Assembly: GCA_905250125.1 (NCBI GenBank) | Contig: CAJNOL010000328.1 | Location: 62,001 to 126,000 of the forward strand | DNA: 64,000 nucleotides | Direction of reading: 5' to 3' | Source: Rotaria sordida | Lineage: Eukaryota > Rotifera > Eurotatoria > Philodinida > Philodinidae | Shown: positions 1 to 13,000 of the stretch, one piece after another | Numbering within the stretch: position 1 is the stretch's first letter | Layout: the number at the start of each line of letters is the position of its first letter | Notes under the pieces: generated by a model | Seen by the model: only the letters and a program-made list of their open reading frames with translations | Databases searched by the model: none | What the model was told of the DNA's origin: nothing | Made by a program: the position numbers and the translations under genes

Positions 1-285
1 GGGTAAATCTGTTCTACAAAAAAATATCCGGTCTGATATAGTTAGTCTACTGAACAAAGGGAGAAACAATATGACAATTTCTTTCTATTGAAATAATTAG
101 CAAGAGTTCTTTGTACTGTGTAAATTCTTAAAAGTCTCGACAAGGTTTATTAAATCTACTATTGCACATTTGATATTAAGAATGTAGAATATGTTTTAAA
201 AAAAATTGGTTTCTTCCTTTTTTTTTTGGTTTATTATCAAATAAACAAAACTTAATTATATGATTTTTTTTAGACGAAAACTTAC

Positions 286-1060
286 CATCTTCAATAATAG
301 CTAAAATTTCATTTCCTTTTGTATGACCTCGTATTATTAATCGACTAAGAAGAATAGCTAATGATTCCCATAAATGAATTGTAAATAAAACTAATCTTAT
401 ATCATCAATATTTTGTATCCATAATTTTAATTGATTAAGAAAATTTGTTGAAATAATTAATGATGTTGATGATCGACTAAGAATTTCAACAATTTCTTTT
501 GATAATGGTGTAAATTGTTTAATTATTTTTGAAAGTAAATCAGTAATTAAATCACCATATATTAAATATGTTGTTGATGTAAGATGCATTGCAAGAAAAT
601 TTAATAAACATAATAACCATTCAACTAATGTTAATGTTAAAATATTTGATCGATATTCAACAAGTACAATAAATAATCGTATTATTGATAATAATATTTC
701 ATTATTATTATTATTATTATCATCATCATCTTTTGTTAGAAATATTTGTTTAATAAATGGTAATAAATTTTGTTTAAATTGTATATCAGATAAATTTTCA
801 TAATTTGTTATTAAACAATCAAGAATAAATAAATAAATTTTTCTATCAACATTTTCTATTATTAATATATTACAAAGAATATTAAATAATGTTGTTCGTT
901 GTGTTTGAGATTGATAATATTGATTATATATATGTATAAATTGTGTTGGTGAATGAAGATTTGTATGAAAATCCTCGAAAATATTTGAAACATCCATAGA
1001 ATTTGATGTTACACATGTTGAACGTGTTTTTCGTGTTATTATTGTCGATGATGTTGACAT
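286..1060 (-). CDS. Unidentified helical protein, 5' exon, gene runs off the left edge
   Basis: First coding exon of a minus-strand gene. ATG is at 1060-1058 and the reading frame stays open to a good splice donor (GTAAG, 285-281). This exon encodes 258 residues plus one base. The next exon lies in the first ~170 bp or beyond the window; several acceptors are possible, one close to position 14. The protein is rich in Leu/Ile with many predicted amphipathic helices and reads like an alpha-solenoid subunit of a large complex. An Asp/Asn run (residues ~111-120) comes from a GAT/AAT microsatellite at about 695-730. I compared it from memory with Mediator and Integrator subunits and could not make a convincing match, so no function is assigned. 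That it is a real exon is likely from length, codon bias and the splice site. Confidence 0.75.
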
Positions 1061-2209
1061 TGTTAAATAGATTGAACAAGTGTGAAACCATCATATCATT
1101 GAAAAATTAATAAACAATGGCAGCCATTTAAATGGACATATTCAAACAATGAATAACCTCCTTTTTGACACTCAAAGGTAAATAAAAAAAATTTTTTTTT
1201 TTGTTTTGAATTAATATTTATATAATAGACACATGTCAAATTTTTTAAAAGATGATCGAATAATCTTTTAATTTATAATAAAAATAAAATATTTAATTAT
1301 TTCAAAATAATTATTACTGAAAAGAAAAACTTTAGAATATATTTGATTTGTGGTTATATGACATCTATAAAACGATGTCTCTAGTAGTATCAACACCAGG
1401 ATTCCCAAAGACTAGAGAAGGAGGAAGGAATGAGCTTCCCTCAGACCTCCGATAAGATCACCATTAGGAATAACTTGTAAAATTTTCCAGAAGGACTCAG
1501 ACAGTTTTCGAGAGGATTCTATTTCCTCTTGTGGCACCGCCACCGGTCTCTAATTGCTCAAACTCTATGAAAACGTTATTGAAGAATTTCTTTTTCAAAT
1601 TGTTTGTGTATCGTCTTTTGAATCTGAATTTTCATTTTTTTGTTCTTTCTTTTAAACAATAAATTCAAATGATAGTACAAATATTATTACACTAGTTACT
1701 GAATATCATATAAATCAAAATCGCCTGGCATGGTCATTCATCGGAAGTGATTGTAAAAGCTATATTAATTATTGAACTGAATCTTCGGAAAAAAAAGAAA
1801 TATTAGAATTATTATTATATGTAATCAAAGCAAACTACTACACAATTAAATTATTCATCGATGTAATTTCGAAACATGTTTAATAGAAATAATATTAACG
1901 AAATTATAGATTATATCGTTTTTTTTTCTTTCTAAAAACAATTATATTTAGAATTCTGAATTTTAAAAATTATGATGAATCATACGAAAGAAAGATCAGA
2001 TAATTTTTAATGTTTAATCATTAGTTTTCTTTATTACTATCTTTTATGTCGCAATAAAATTTTATTGAGTGCAAATTTTTTATTTGTATTATTCATCCTA
2101 TTTGGATAGGAGAGTTTCTAAATATAGTAATATTTTGCCACGTCGACAACAATATTTATGATTGGTTTAGTAAAAAAAATTAGTAATACTATTTCATCAT
2201 TATTGCGCA
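1061..2209. other. Intergenic region between two divergent genes
   Basis: No coding exon found. It holds the promoters of the leftward gene and of the rightward NYN gene. A block at about 1376-1562 is clearly less AT-rich than its surroundings and looks like inserted or old repeat DNA, but I see no reading frame or terminal repeats in it. Confidence 0.5.
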
Positions 2210-2210
2210 A

Positions 2211-2253
2211 CTTCTAGAAAATTCTTCACCTATCCATCTACGTGGTATAAAAA
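2211..2253 (+). promoter_or_regulatory. Heat-shock element plus TATA box
   Basis: A perfect three-unit heat-shock element, TTC-2-GAA-2-TTC, lies at 2212-2224. A consensus TATAAAAA follows at 2246-2253. The coding start is at 2316, leaving room for a TSS near 2275-2285 and a ~35-nt leader. The order and spacing (HSE about 22 bp upstream of TATA) are those of classic HSF-driven core promoters. Heat inducibility is an inference. Confidence 0.65.
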
Positions 2254-2315
2254 GCGAGATTTTATCTGTTGTATTTTCATTTGATATTATTCGTAACAAA
2301 ATACAACATACAATT

Positions 2316-4211
2316 ATGGCTACAAATGTACAAGAATATACTGAACAATTACGTGTTCTTCAAGAACGTTTTCCACAAGAACCAACAAACAGATTAACTC
2401 GTCTTTTACAACGACATAATGGTGATGTTGATCAGGTATAATATTTTTTATATTTTCTATAGCCCGCTAATACCTCTCATGCGGGGGAATGGAGGTTGCT
2501 TGATATTTATATATCAGCGTAAAAAAAAACAGAATTTTTTTAAGTTAAAATATATATATATATTTGAATTAGGTTCGTGCAATTCTCGTTCAACGAGAAT
2601 TTCGTGGTAAAAAATTCGATGCACTTGAAACACGCTATGGTTCAACAGTAACAGCATTACAACAAGAATTTCTCTCGGCTCAACAACGTAAACGTATTCG
2701 TTTATTGAAACTTATGGAATGTTATGGTGGTGATGTTGAACAAGTTCGAAAATTTTTAGAAAGAGGTGAAGAACGATGTCATCGAGGAGGTGAACATTCA
2801 GGCATGTATCGACGTCAAAGACGAGAAGAATTAAAAACAAAATATGCTACTCAATTAGCTGAATTATCTGCAGCTGGTATTAATGTTAATAGTCCATGTC
2901 TACTTCGACAATTGGAAAAAAATCAAGGCGATGTTAATAAGGTAGGAGATGTTCTTTTATTTATTTTTGTTTTTTTTTTTAAAGAATATAATGATTTTTA
3001 TATAATGAAATATTTCCATCATAATAGATCATTGAAAAAATGTCACATCGTACAGAAAGAAAAGAAAAATTAGCTGAACTTGATACAAAATATGCAGATC
3101 AAATTGCACAACTTGAAGCTGATGGTATCACAATAAAAAATAAACGAATATTAATACGTTTATTAGAAAAAGCTGATGGACAAGTTGATGTTGTTAAACA
3201 ACTTTTAAAGGAAAGAAAAGAAAAACATGAACAAAGACGAGAATATCGTCATAAACATCGAAATAAATCACCAAATAAAACAACAGATGAAACTAATCAA
3301 AAATGTTCAATGTGGAAAAAACGACGTGAATTAAGTGTTGATGATATTAGTAATCTTAAACGACTTCGTGCAGCTGGTGTACGTGGAAATCCAATGAAAA
3401 TATTATCAATCTTTCAAGAATGTAATCAATCAATTGACATGACAATTGCTCGAGCTGCAGAAGAACGAGAACGACGTAGTCGAAGTCGAGAAGAACGAAA
3501 ATTAGTAAGATTAAATTTTAAACATAGAAAAGAGAAATATTATTTTTATTTTTGTAGAAACATTCATTATTAGCTGAAGCTCAAAATGCTTATTTAACAA
3601 TAAATAAACAAGAAGATTGGCCACATGATATCGAAAAAGTTTATTTAGATGGAAATAATATGATGTTTGTTGTTGATTCTCTTCGTCGTTTATGTTTAAA
3701 TCGAGCTGGTAAAAAAACTGAACGTGCTTTAGGAGAAATAGCTTCAGCATGGAATGAACAAATGCATATACCATATATTGAACTTATTTTTGATTCAACA
3801 CGTCAATTAGATCAAATTGGTACAGTTAAAGTTACAAGTGCTCAACCTAATTATCGTACAACTGATGATATGTTAGTTGACATTGCACGACAACCTGAAA
3901 ATCGTGAGAAAAATAAACATACAATTATAGTGACATCTGACCGAGCTTTAGCTACGCTTGTAAGTTTAAGAAATTAGTTTTTTTTTCTTTTTTGTCTTCA
4001 ATTTAATGTATAATTATAGTTACAACGTGAAGGATGTTTACTGGTTAAACCATATAATTGGTTTGCTCATTGTGTTATGATTTTGACACCTGATTTAATA
4101 AAGTATGAAGAATTAACAGGCATGATGACAAAAGAACCAACATCAACAACATTTAAAACTCGTTATAATTTTGATGAACTTGTTCAACGTATTGCTAAAA
4201 TTGATTTATAA
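2316..4211 (+). CDS. Helical-repeat protein with C-terminal NYN/PIN-like ribonuclease domain
   Basis: Five exons, 519 aa: 2316-2435, 2573-2941, 3028-3504, 3558-3959, 4020-4211; all junctions are phase 0. The N-terminal two thirds carries about five copies of a ~45-residue helix-turn-helix unit with a GDV-like turn (around residues 25-48, 80-104, 147-169, 202-226, 288-316), resembling tandem UBA-like folds, linked by basic charged helices. Residues ~350-475 look like a YacP-type NYN domain of the PIN-like nuclease superfamily: a strand ending LDGNN (Asp353), TTDDMLVD (Asp425/426) and VTSDRAL (Asp450), the three acidic positions expected for metal binding. An RNA endonuclease role is inferred from fold motifs only. 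The repeats may bind RNA, ubiquitin or a partner. It lies behind a heat-shock-type promoter. AATAAA at 4291 is a likely poly(A) signal. I know of no named orthologue with this architecture. Confidence 0.85.
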
Positions 4212-5101
4212 ACTTTCAAATTTGATTTATTATTATAATCAAGAAAAATTTTAAATTATAGTTTTTTTTTTCTTTTTACTACATATTGAAAATAAACTTT
4301 TAAAAATGAACTATTTGATAAATTTGAACTGTCACCATTTTTTTCAATATTGACACGAAATACATTCATTACGAATTGATAAATGTATATTATTGCAAAG
4401 AAAAAAAAAAACGCTTTATTACATATGTCTAATGGAAAGAATGTAAATGTGACTCTTCATACAATTTTTTCTTCTTGCTTATTCACATTATCGTATTCGA
4501 AATTATTCGAGCGAAACCGGTGACCGTCCGAATACATTCTATGTACAAAACTAATTACGTTAGTTATTTGATTCAATCGGACAACTCACTTCTTTTTCTT
4601 TTTTTACCTTTCATATATGTAACAGTTATGGTTTGCGTTCTTCTTTTTTCTCATGATCATTACATTTCTTCTTTTCTCTCTTTTTTTTTTTATTAAAGTG
4701 TTATGAAAGCGTGACCAAACGACTAATAGGGAAGAAAAAGATGATGGTGAAAGGTAATACAAGTTGGATATAGAACATTGACATATAAGTATTCATTAAA
4801 CGATAATATTCGAATTAGTAAGTTGTACAATAGAAAAAGTAGATCTTTTATTTTCCAAAAAAAAATCATCTACTAATAGGTATGCATTGACAAATAGATA
4901 TGTATAATTAGATTACTCCTTTACAAAAAAAATAAACAGATGAAATACATAGAAAACTAATTCATTGAAAAGATTGTATAATTATTTAATTAAGATTATA
5001 GAGATTTTATCAAATGATCTAGTTAAATTAATTATATTATTAAGATATTTTCGTTTTTAGTTTCAATTTTTTTTGTTTCTATTTGTAACACATAAAATAT
5101 T
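4212..5101. other. Intergenic, same-strand spacer
   Basis: It holds the 3' UTR and poly(A) signal (AATAAA at 4291) of the NYN gene and the promoter of the Gln/His-rich gene. T-rich and A-rich runs dominate. No coding exon, repeat pair or RNA gene was found. Confidence 0.5.
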
Positions 5102-7191
5102 ATGCCTGTTACTACTGTTATGAAATCATCAACACCCGTAAGTACAGTTTCATCTTTGGATACAAATCATGCGTCAACTGCTGTTCAAAGTGGTCCATAT
5201 ACAAAAGCTCAATGTAAATGATTTTTATTTTCTTTCTTGATTAAATAAAAATCTATTTAAATTTTCCTTAGTTCAAAATACTATGGAAGGTTCTCGAAGT
5301 GTAAAAAGTATTCAAGAAGTTGAACAATTACTTCGTGATTATCCAGCTGCATTAGAACTTTTTCGTACAGGACGATATAAAGTTAAAGTTAAATATGAAT
5401 CTGATGTTGAACGTGTTATACTTGTTGAAAAACGAGCAAGTAAAATTGCATCAAATCATGAAACAAAAACACATGGTACTCAACAACAGAATCAATCTCA
5501 TTATTATGTATCAACAAATTTAGAAAAAATGCGAGAAGATCTTAAAAAAGAACGAGATTCAGAACGTTCACGTAGTCGTACACATTCACAAGATCATATT
5601 GCACCACCACCACCACCACCACCAATAACAACAACGTCTGTAACAGATGATAATATATTGTCACAAGCAACAACATCTTCAATGCGTATGACAAGTAACA
5701 TTCAACCTAAAGTTGATAATCATCGAACAACATCAAATGAACAAGATGTTTCTGTCACATCACAACGCAAACAACAACAACAACAACAGCAACAACAACA
5801 ACAACCACAACAACAACCACAACAACAACAACATACTCATCATCGTACGAATTCACGTGAAAGTCCTTTCAATGTATCACAATCAAAACATAAAGGAAAA
5901 AAAAGTAGTCGAGATCATGCAAGAGCTTTAGTACCTTATGTACCTAATGCTAATCAACCTCAATATATGTGGCCACAATCACGACCTGTTCAACATTATT
6001 ATAGCAATCCTGTATTACCACAACAATCGCAACCATCAAATATTTATATGCCTCCATCATTTTTACCTCAACAAAATCCATTATATCAACAACCATATTA
6101 TTATGGTCAACAACCTCCTGCTCTTTCTTATCAAAAGTAAAACAATAATTTATATTGAAAAAACAAAACAAATTTTTTTTGTTTTCTATTTAATTAATTT
6201 CTTAGACCATCTGTTTATCCAACATCATCAACAGCAAAATCAGTAAGAAATATTGATAATTCAAATACTCATCCAACACGTAATCATCCATTATCACCTC
6301 AGACAAATAAAAATCCAAATCGAGGTACGACACATCCTACATCATTTCATACATTTTATCCGAATCAACAACAACAACAATATCAATCTACTCAACCTAT
6401 ATATCAATCACAAATACCAATACCAATATCTGCTCCCTGGTCAGCAACAGCTCATAAACGAACAGACCCAGTTGTCAATAATAATAATAATCAGCAGCAT
6501 CATGTTCATAGAGAAAGTCGACGAAGTTCGAAACATCGTGCTCATAGTGTTGAGACAGGACCTCGTAGTCAACCTCCAATTCGTTATTATAATCAATCAG
6601 AACAACAAGCTCCTCCTATGACTACTGAAAGTCATCATCATCATCACCATCATCATCATCATCGATCTCATCAGACAAGTGCACCAGTTAATACTATTGT
6701 TCCATCTGTAGAACCTGTTAAAGAACAAAATATTCCATTAGTAAAAGAAAAGTTTATTTTACATGAAAACATTAAAAAAAAGAAAAATAATTTTCGTTAT
6801 CTATTTAGAAAGAACCAATGACAGTAGTTAATAATGGTAGTAGTGGTGATAGATTAACTATTCGTCAACTTAATGGTTTGTTTTCTAATATTTCTTCTAT
6901 TATTAACATTTTTTTTTTCTTTTTTATAGAAATTTTTCTTCGAACAGAACCATCAGGTCGATTACCATTTACTACATTACCTAATATTTTACAACGTTTT
7001 GGCATATCATTAGCAGAAAGTGATTTAACTTCAGCTGCACGTGATCTTCAATATAATAGTAAGATAAATTTATTTTTCTTTCAAAAATAATCTTTGTTTT
7101 TGTTTTATTTTTTTAGTTAATGAACCAATATCTGCTCGACGTCTAGTACATATTTTAGTTCGATTAGGTAAAATAGCAAAATCAACACATC

Positions 7192-7226
<35 letters not shown>

Positions 7227-7449
7227 CCACAACAACAACAACAACAACACCATCAACAACATCAACATCAACAACCTGCTATTTCACCAATCATGTTACC
7301 TGAAGATCGTGAAGTGACTGATATTATGACACAAAATAGAGTAGGCGGCGTAAGTTTTTCGTAATTAGGTTTAAATAATTATCTTTTTCTTTTACTAGGC
7401 TACATCAACTCATATACATTCATCAACACATCCCAATCATTGGTATTAA
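5102..7449 (+). CDS. Gln/His-rich low-complexity protein with small helical domain
   Basis: Seven exons, 663 aa: 5102-5213, 5272-6136, 6206-6740, 6809-6875, 6930-7058, 7117-7349, 7399-7449. The start at 5102 is used because exon 1 joins in frame to the internal ATG at 5283. The N-terminal part (residues ~40-85) is a short ordered segment. The middle is disordered: a Pro run (~5603-5624), a poly-Gln tract (about 5768-5832), a Tyr/Pro/Gln-rich stretch, and ten consecutive His codons (about 6634-6663). Exons 4-6 encode a compact helical region whose pattern resembles a degenerate EF-hand pair without calcium-binding loops. A second poly-Gln tract (about 7189-7272) follows. The composition suggests a scaffold or condensate-forming protein. 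I do not recognise an orthologue. Confidence 0.8.
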
Positions 7450-8978
7450 TATTGAAGACATACAATACACATATATTTATATATATATATACATATACGC
7501 GCACTACGTAGAATAACAATGAAATAATCGGCAAATTTTTTTTTCTATAATTTTAATGTATTTGTATTCATTTATCTTGTTTGAAATATTGTCGAGTTCA
7601 TGATTTAGAAAAAAAAAAACATAAAATTACAGACTATATTTCCAATTTAATTGTCTCTTGTTCTTTTGTGAAGTTCAGCTAATAAGTTATAACTTCATGG
7701 ATTAGACAATGAATTATGGCATCATTTATACGAACCGAAAAAAAAAAAGATTCTAGTGAATATTTGTCGTTGTTTTTTCTTTTTTTGGCAGAATGATAAA
7801 ATCTGACTTTTAATCTCTTGACAATTTGTATATTTTTTTGAACGTGTAGCTAGAACTTGTTGGATTTAAAATTTTCAGATCCAGAATCAATCCAACGGAC
7901 TCTAGACAAACTATCGAAAATATATAACTCATTATAAACAAAAAAATTATTTATTATTATCTAGTTTAACAAGTAAAATTATTTGAAATTTTATAGAATT
8001 CTTATATTTCAATGATGCGTTACAATAATATCATAGCAAAAATAGAACATTTACTTATGTTTCAATTTGCGAAAGAAATTTAACTTGTGTCTTTTGTATA
8101 TGATAGACAGATGTAGTAGACATTAATACATCAAATACCAAGTTGATGAATAGTTCAACCTTCAATAATAGAACAATTACACTCATCAATTATGATATCT
8201 CCTATGTTCATCTATATGTGTTAGTGACAGTGCAATTACTATAGCTATTGACAACGATAATCGATCGTTGTATGGTGTCTATATTGATCAATATCAAATA
8301 TATATGTACATTATCATATTCTAGTTACAATTAGTATGACTGTTCACATGAAGATCGTTTATCGATGTTATATTTCAATGACTTACAATGCTATGAAAAT
8401 AAAAAAAAAAAAATTCAATTATCTACTAGTTTTAGATAAATTCAAATAGTCTAATTGAAAAACAAAAAAGAATTATTCAATAATTAATTGTCGAATAATC
8501 ATTGTTGAGAACTATAAATTTTTAAAAATTTATAACATGTAATATTCTTGCAAATTTTTTCTTTTTATTAATAATATTCTTATTAATGGCTTATGAGAAT
8601 TTTCTCTGGCCTTTTTTTGTAACATTGTTTCTATGACAAAATCAATTCAATTAATTTTACTGTACTTTTTTTTTTTTCTAAACAAACAAAAATCTTCATA
8701 ATAAGAATTAAATATTTCATATATCTATGTCAGTGTTTTATCCAGCGAGAGGATAGCACTTCTGACCTCTCTGAAATTTATGATTATTGTAGTACGTACT
8801 ATGTGTCTATGGTTCCCTCACCCAAAAAAAACAGCTGTTCGTCCTCCCGAAGTTTTGAATAGCTCGTTCGAAAGATACAATCTGGATAAAACACTCTATC
8901 TATCGAATAAAAATCATAAAATCACACACACAAAAAAAAGTGATTATCACAAGTTTATAATTTTTCTTCATAAATTGA
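7450..8978. other. Intergenic between convergent genes
   Basis: Tail-to-tail spacer of 1.5 kb. It contains a TA/CA-rich run near 7468-7505 and one small inverted-repeat element (8732-8894). A moderately GC-richer patch at about 7840-7920 resembles repeat debris. No coding exon was recognised. Confidence 0.5.
8732..8894. mobile_element. MITE-like element with 14-bp terminal inverted repeats
   Basis: AGTGTTTTATCCAG at 8732-8745 is matched perfectly in inverse orientation by CTGGATAAAACACT at 8881-8894. The interior is GC-richer and has no long frame. A shorter relative with near-identical ends and the same ACAGCTGT core lies at 22303-22361. Confidence 0.6.
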
Positions 8979-9835
8979 TTATAATGCCATTTTAACAATA
9001 TTACATATCGTAGCTAAAGTTCCACATAAACCAACCATAAATACAGGTAATTTACCTGACCATAAAAATTTTGGTATTGCAAGCCAATGAATACAAAGGA
9101 GAAAAAAACAAAAATTATTTAATAATGTCAACATACATTTATACATTTCAGATAAAGGTACCATTGGACTGAAAAACAATTACAAAGAAAAAAAAACTTA
9201 TAATTTATTTCAATTAAAATCTAACCTTCGTATTTCTTTACTATTTCCATCTTTATTTCTTTCTGCTTTCAATAATTTTTTATATTTAATTAATTGAATT
9301 GTATTTCTATTTAAATCAAAAAAACAACAACAACATATAATTCATTTCAATAATAAATAATTCTACGTACTTAATAATTGAAATAACAATATTCGATAAC
9401 CAACAAATTAATGAAACAAGTCGAAATGGTCTCGATGATCGATTTATACCAAATACATTTGCTTCACATAACCATGCTATACATTCAGCAGGATAATAAA
9501 CAAAATCACATAAATTACCAACTAATGTTAATAAACGATTGAGATGCGATGATAGTGAATCCTAAATAATAATTTTTCAACAAAAAAAAAAAAAAAAGAT
9601 AAATTACATTTTGTCCAAGACCATATTTACGAATTCTTGAAAGGCAAGCAAAATAATCTAATGATCGATTAATAGTACGACATAAACTAATACGAGCATA
9701 TAAATTCATAAGATTTTCACGCCATTTATTTTTTTCTGATAAACAACCAGCTGTAAGACAAACTGAATATTGTGAAAGACATAAAAGTGTATTTCTTGAA
9801 GAATTTAATTCTAATTGATTTGCTAACAAATCCAT
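8979..9835 (-). CDS. PEX11G: Peroxisomal membrane protein 11, gamma type
   Basis: Four exons, 229 aa: 9608-9835, 9371-9561, 9226-9306, 8979-9168. PEX11 proteins sit in the peroxisomal membrane and drive membrane elongation before fission. The N-terminal exon ends in KYGLGQN, matching the KQYGLGAQ segment of vertebrate PEX11G, and the last exon contains WLPRG-type and VGLxGT features (here FLWSGKLPVFMVGLCGT), typical of the gamma branch. Length agrees with human PEX11G (~240 aa). A central hydrophobic segment (residues ~100-145) and the C-terminal hydrophobic stretch (~195-225) are the expected membrane-associated parts. The start is the first in-frame ATG. It is on the same strand as CC2D1 and 243 bp downstream of the CC2D1 stop codon. 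Confidence 0.9.
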
Positions 9836-10078
9836 TCCAAAAAAAATTTATATTTCAATCTAGAAATATACACACGGGCAAGTCGAGTTTTATATAATTT
9901 TGTTTTTTTTTATTATCCATTGATGTTAATGGCTTTATTAACACAAAAGAATTTTTACAAAAAAAGAAAAATGTAATAATTCATGCAAACAAGAAATCAA
10001 AGAAAAGTGTAATAAATAAATCGAGTGTGAATAACAAACAGAAAAACTTTAAAATAAGATTGAATCTGGCATTTATCA

Positions 10079-13000
10079 TTAACTGGTAAACGTTTCAATC
10101 TAAGAATAAATATCAAAAGATTTTCAATTAAGAAAATAAAAACAAATGAATTGAATTTTAATTACTTCTTGGGCAACAAGATCCTTTTTATGTAAAAACA
10201 TATCAGCTTTTTTTATCTCATTTCGTTGACGATATTCATCTGATTCTTTATTATAATGTTCCATTAATTGTTCAAGACTTCGAACATGTTCTATTAAAAA
10301 TTGAATTAGTAAAAAATATAAAATAAACGAAATATTACAAATTGATTAATACCTTGTATAACTTGTTTTCCACCATGACGTAAACTTGCAACTATATCAT
10401 CACTTTGTTTCACAAGTGTTTGATGTTTTATTCGTAATTGATCAATTTGTTCTTTTGTAAGATGATCTTCAAGTTGTTCGATCTAATTTAATAAAAACAA
10501 TAAAAAAAAAAACTTCTTGAAATAATCAAATAATACCTGTTGTTCAAGAAGATCTGCTTCGTATTTAAGTACTTTAATACTTTGATAACCAACTGACTGT
10601 TGATTATTAGGACGATTATTATTATTTGATTCAGTTGTACTAGATTAAAAGAAATAAATGATAGATTATTATAAAACAAATGTAGTTAAAACTACAATTC
10701 AGCAACAAAACGAAAAGTGATACATGCATAGTAAAACAAAAATAAATGATTGAACAAACTATCGTATCTTATATTCTACAAAATACCTGCTATCAACTAC
10801 TGCATGATCATCATCATTATCCTTATTGTTATTTAAATTATTTGCTAAATTTATAGCCAATAAGCCTAAAGCATCACTTGTAGGTATAAGGCGTGAGATA
10901 GCATTAATCGATGGAGCTGTTGATGGTGATCTGAATTGAGAGTAAAATTATTCTCTTTCGATTCTGTGTTAATAGAAAAATACAATCATAAAGACAAAAA
11001 AAAAAAAGAAATCATACTAATTAAGAAAGGGTTTGATAGTGAGCAAAAGAAAAGATTAATAAAACAAGAAGAAACAAAAAATATGTATTAAACAATTATT
11101 TCTTTATTTTTATGTTTATTAATTGATTGTATTTTGTTGTTGATAATAATTGTATTTTTATAAACATGTACAAATTGACGATGCTGGTTTATTAATATTC
11201 GTTGTTGAATTTGATACGACATGTAGACTGAAAAAATAGGATGATCGACCAAATATTAGACAAAAAAAAACAAAACATTTCGATAGGACAATATTGATTC
11301 CATTGAGAATACAATGAAGCAAAAGAAGAAGCATCTAAGCATAGCCTATTTATATTTAACTTACTTTGATGCTGACAATTTAGGATTGTTAGACTAAACA
11401 AAAAAAAAGAAAAAAATTTGAAGAAAACAAAAGAACAAATAATCATTCTAAAATTTACATTTTCTTCAAAATGATCAATAACAAGCCATCGTTGTAATGA
11501 TACTTCAGATGATTTTATTGATCCTAATGCTTCTTTAATACGTATTTTAACTTCTAATTTTCCTTCAGCTTTTTTTTTATGATCATTTTCAAAAATATCA
11601 ATTGTTTCATGTATAGTTGATGTTTGTTCTAATGGTGCTAATTTAATTGATGCTATACCTAATTGACGATCTGAGCGAAGAAAACCAACTCGATAAAATA
11701 TAGATAATTTTAATTCTTTTCGACTCATTAAACGTTTAAATTTTCCATCAGTACGTTTTATATGAAATTTATGTAATGAATCAGAATATTCAGCAATTGT
11801 TGAACCAATTCCATAACGTGTTCGAGCTGTTTGAGGAGTTTCAGGTGGATAAGGAAATTCAATAATAACATAAGTTTCAAAAGATGTCGCAGAATAACCA
11901 GATGGAACACGTAAATTTATACCACGAAGAACATTTACCTTGAAAAAAAAAAGAAAATATTCTAAACTTGCAATAGATTTTAGTTAGATATAGAGATATA
12001 AAGAAATGTTTTGTTTGTTCTTGACAAATATTTAGTTCAAAATGGAATATTCAGAAGATACAATGACGCTTAAAATCTGATCATCCATCATACGGTAGAA
12101 AAATAAGCGGAGAATAACAAGCTACGATATCCACTTATCGCCATTGACATAAACCCGGACAAGATTCTGTGACCTGTTTCGAATTCATATACCCTTGTAC
12201 GGATTTCTGTGAATGTGTCTTTCTATTGAAAAGGCTATTGAAATGTTTCAAGTATAGAAAAGTATGATTAAGTACGTAAAAGGAAATTTATTAATACTAT
12301 TTCTCGGATGAGAGAAGGCAAAATGACTACGTCAGAATCTTGTTATCTTATTCAATAGTAGTCAGTACATTGACTATTTATTATTTTCATTCTATTTTAC
12401 CATATAAATATTTCAAAGATGAATATATATATATCAATAAATAGTTTCTTTTTTTTTTTATTATTATTTTGTCTAACGTACCTCATACTTAATCTAATAT
12501 ATAAAGCAATCTTAAAATAGAAATTTTATTAATACCATTCAACAAATAAAAAGAAACTAAGCACATTTATCAAAGAATTGTAAATACTATAGGTTAATAA
12601 GTTCTAGAAATATTGCAAAAAAAAAATGGAATGAATCAAACAATAGTATTTAGTAATAATTCATCATCAATACATTCAAGATATATCCTTTTCTCTTGTT
12701 AAAATCTTATTTTAGTTTGAGAACAATCGATCCTACTGAAATTTTCTGGAAAATTATGTTCTGTCTTAAGCAGTTCACACTGATGCAAAATATAATCAAC
12801 ACATGCTATTACAGCTTAACAAAGACATTTTTTAAAAATTTTCTCACAGATTCTTATTTTCGAAGTCGAAAGGAAAACTCAATTCCATTAAGTTATTACA
12901 GTACGTTGTTATTGGTTCATTTTAACATATGAAGAAGTAAAAACGCAACGTAAGTTTTCACTTTCGAAATGAAATGTTTTTTATAAAATAACTTGAGAAA

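Noticed and set aside
5713-6621. Several overlapping Asn/His/Ile-rich frames on both strands
   Set aside because: They are other-frame readings of the CAA/CAT/CCA repeats in the Gln/His-rich gene; the spliced frame explains the region.
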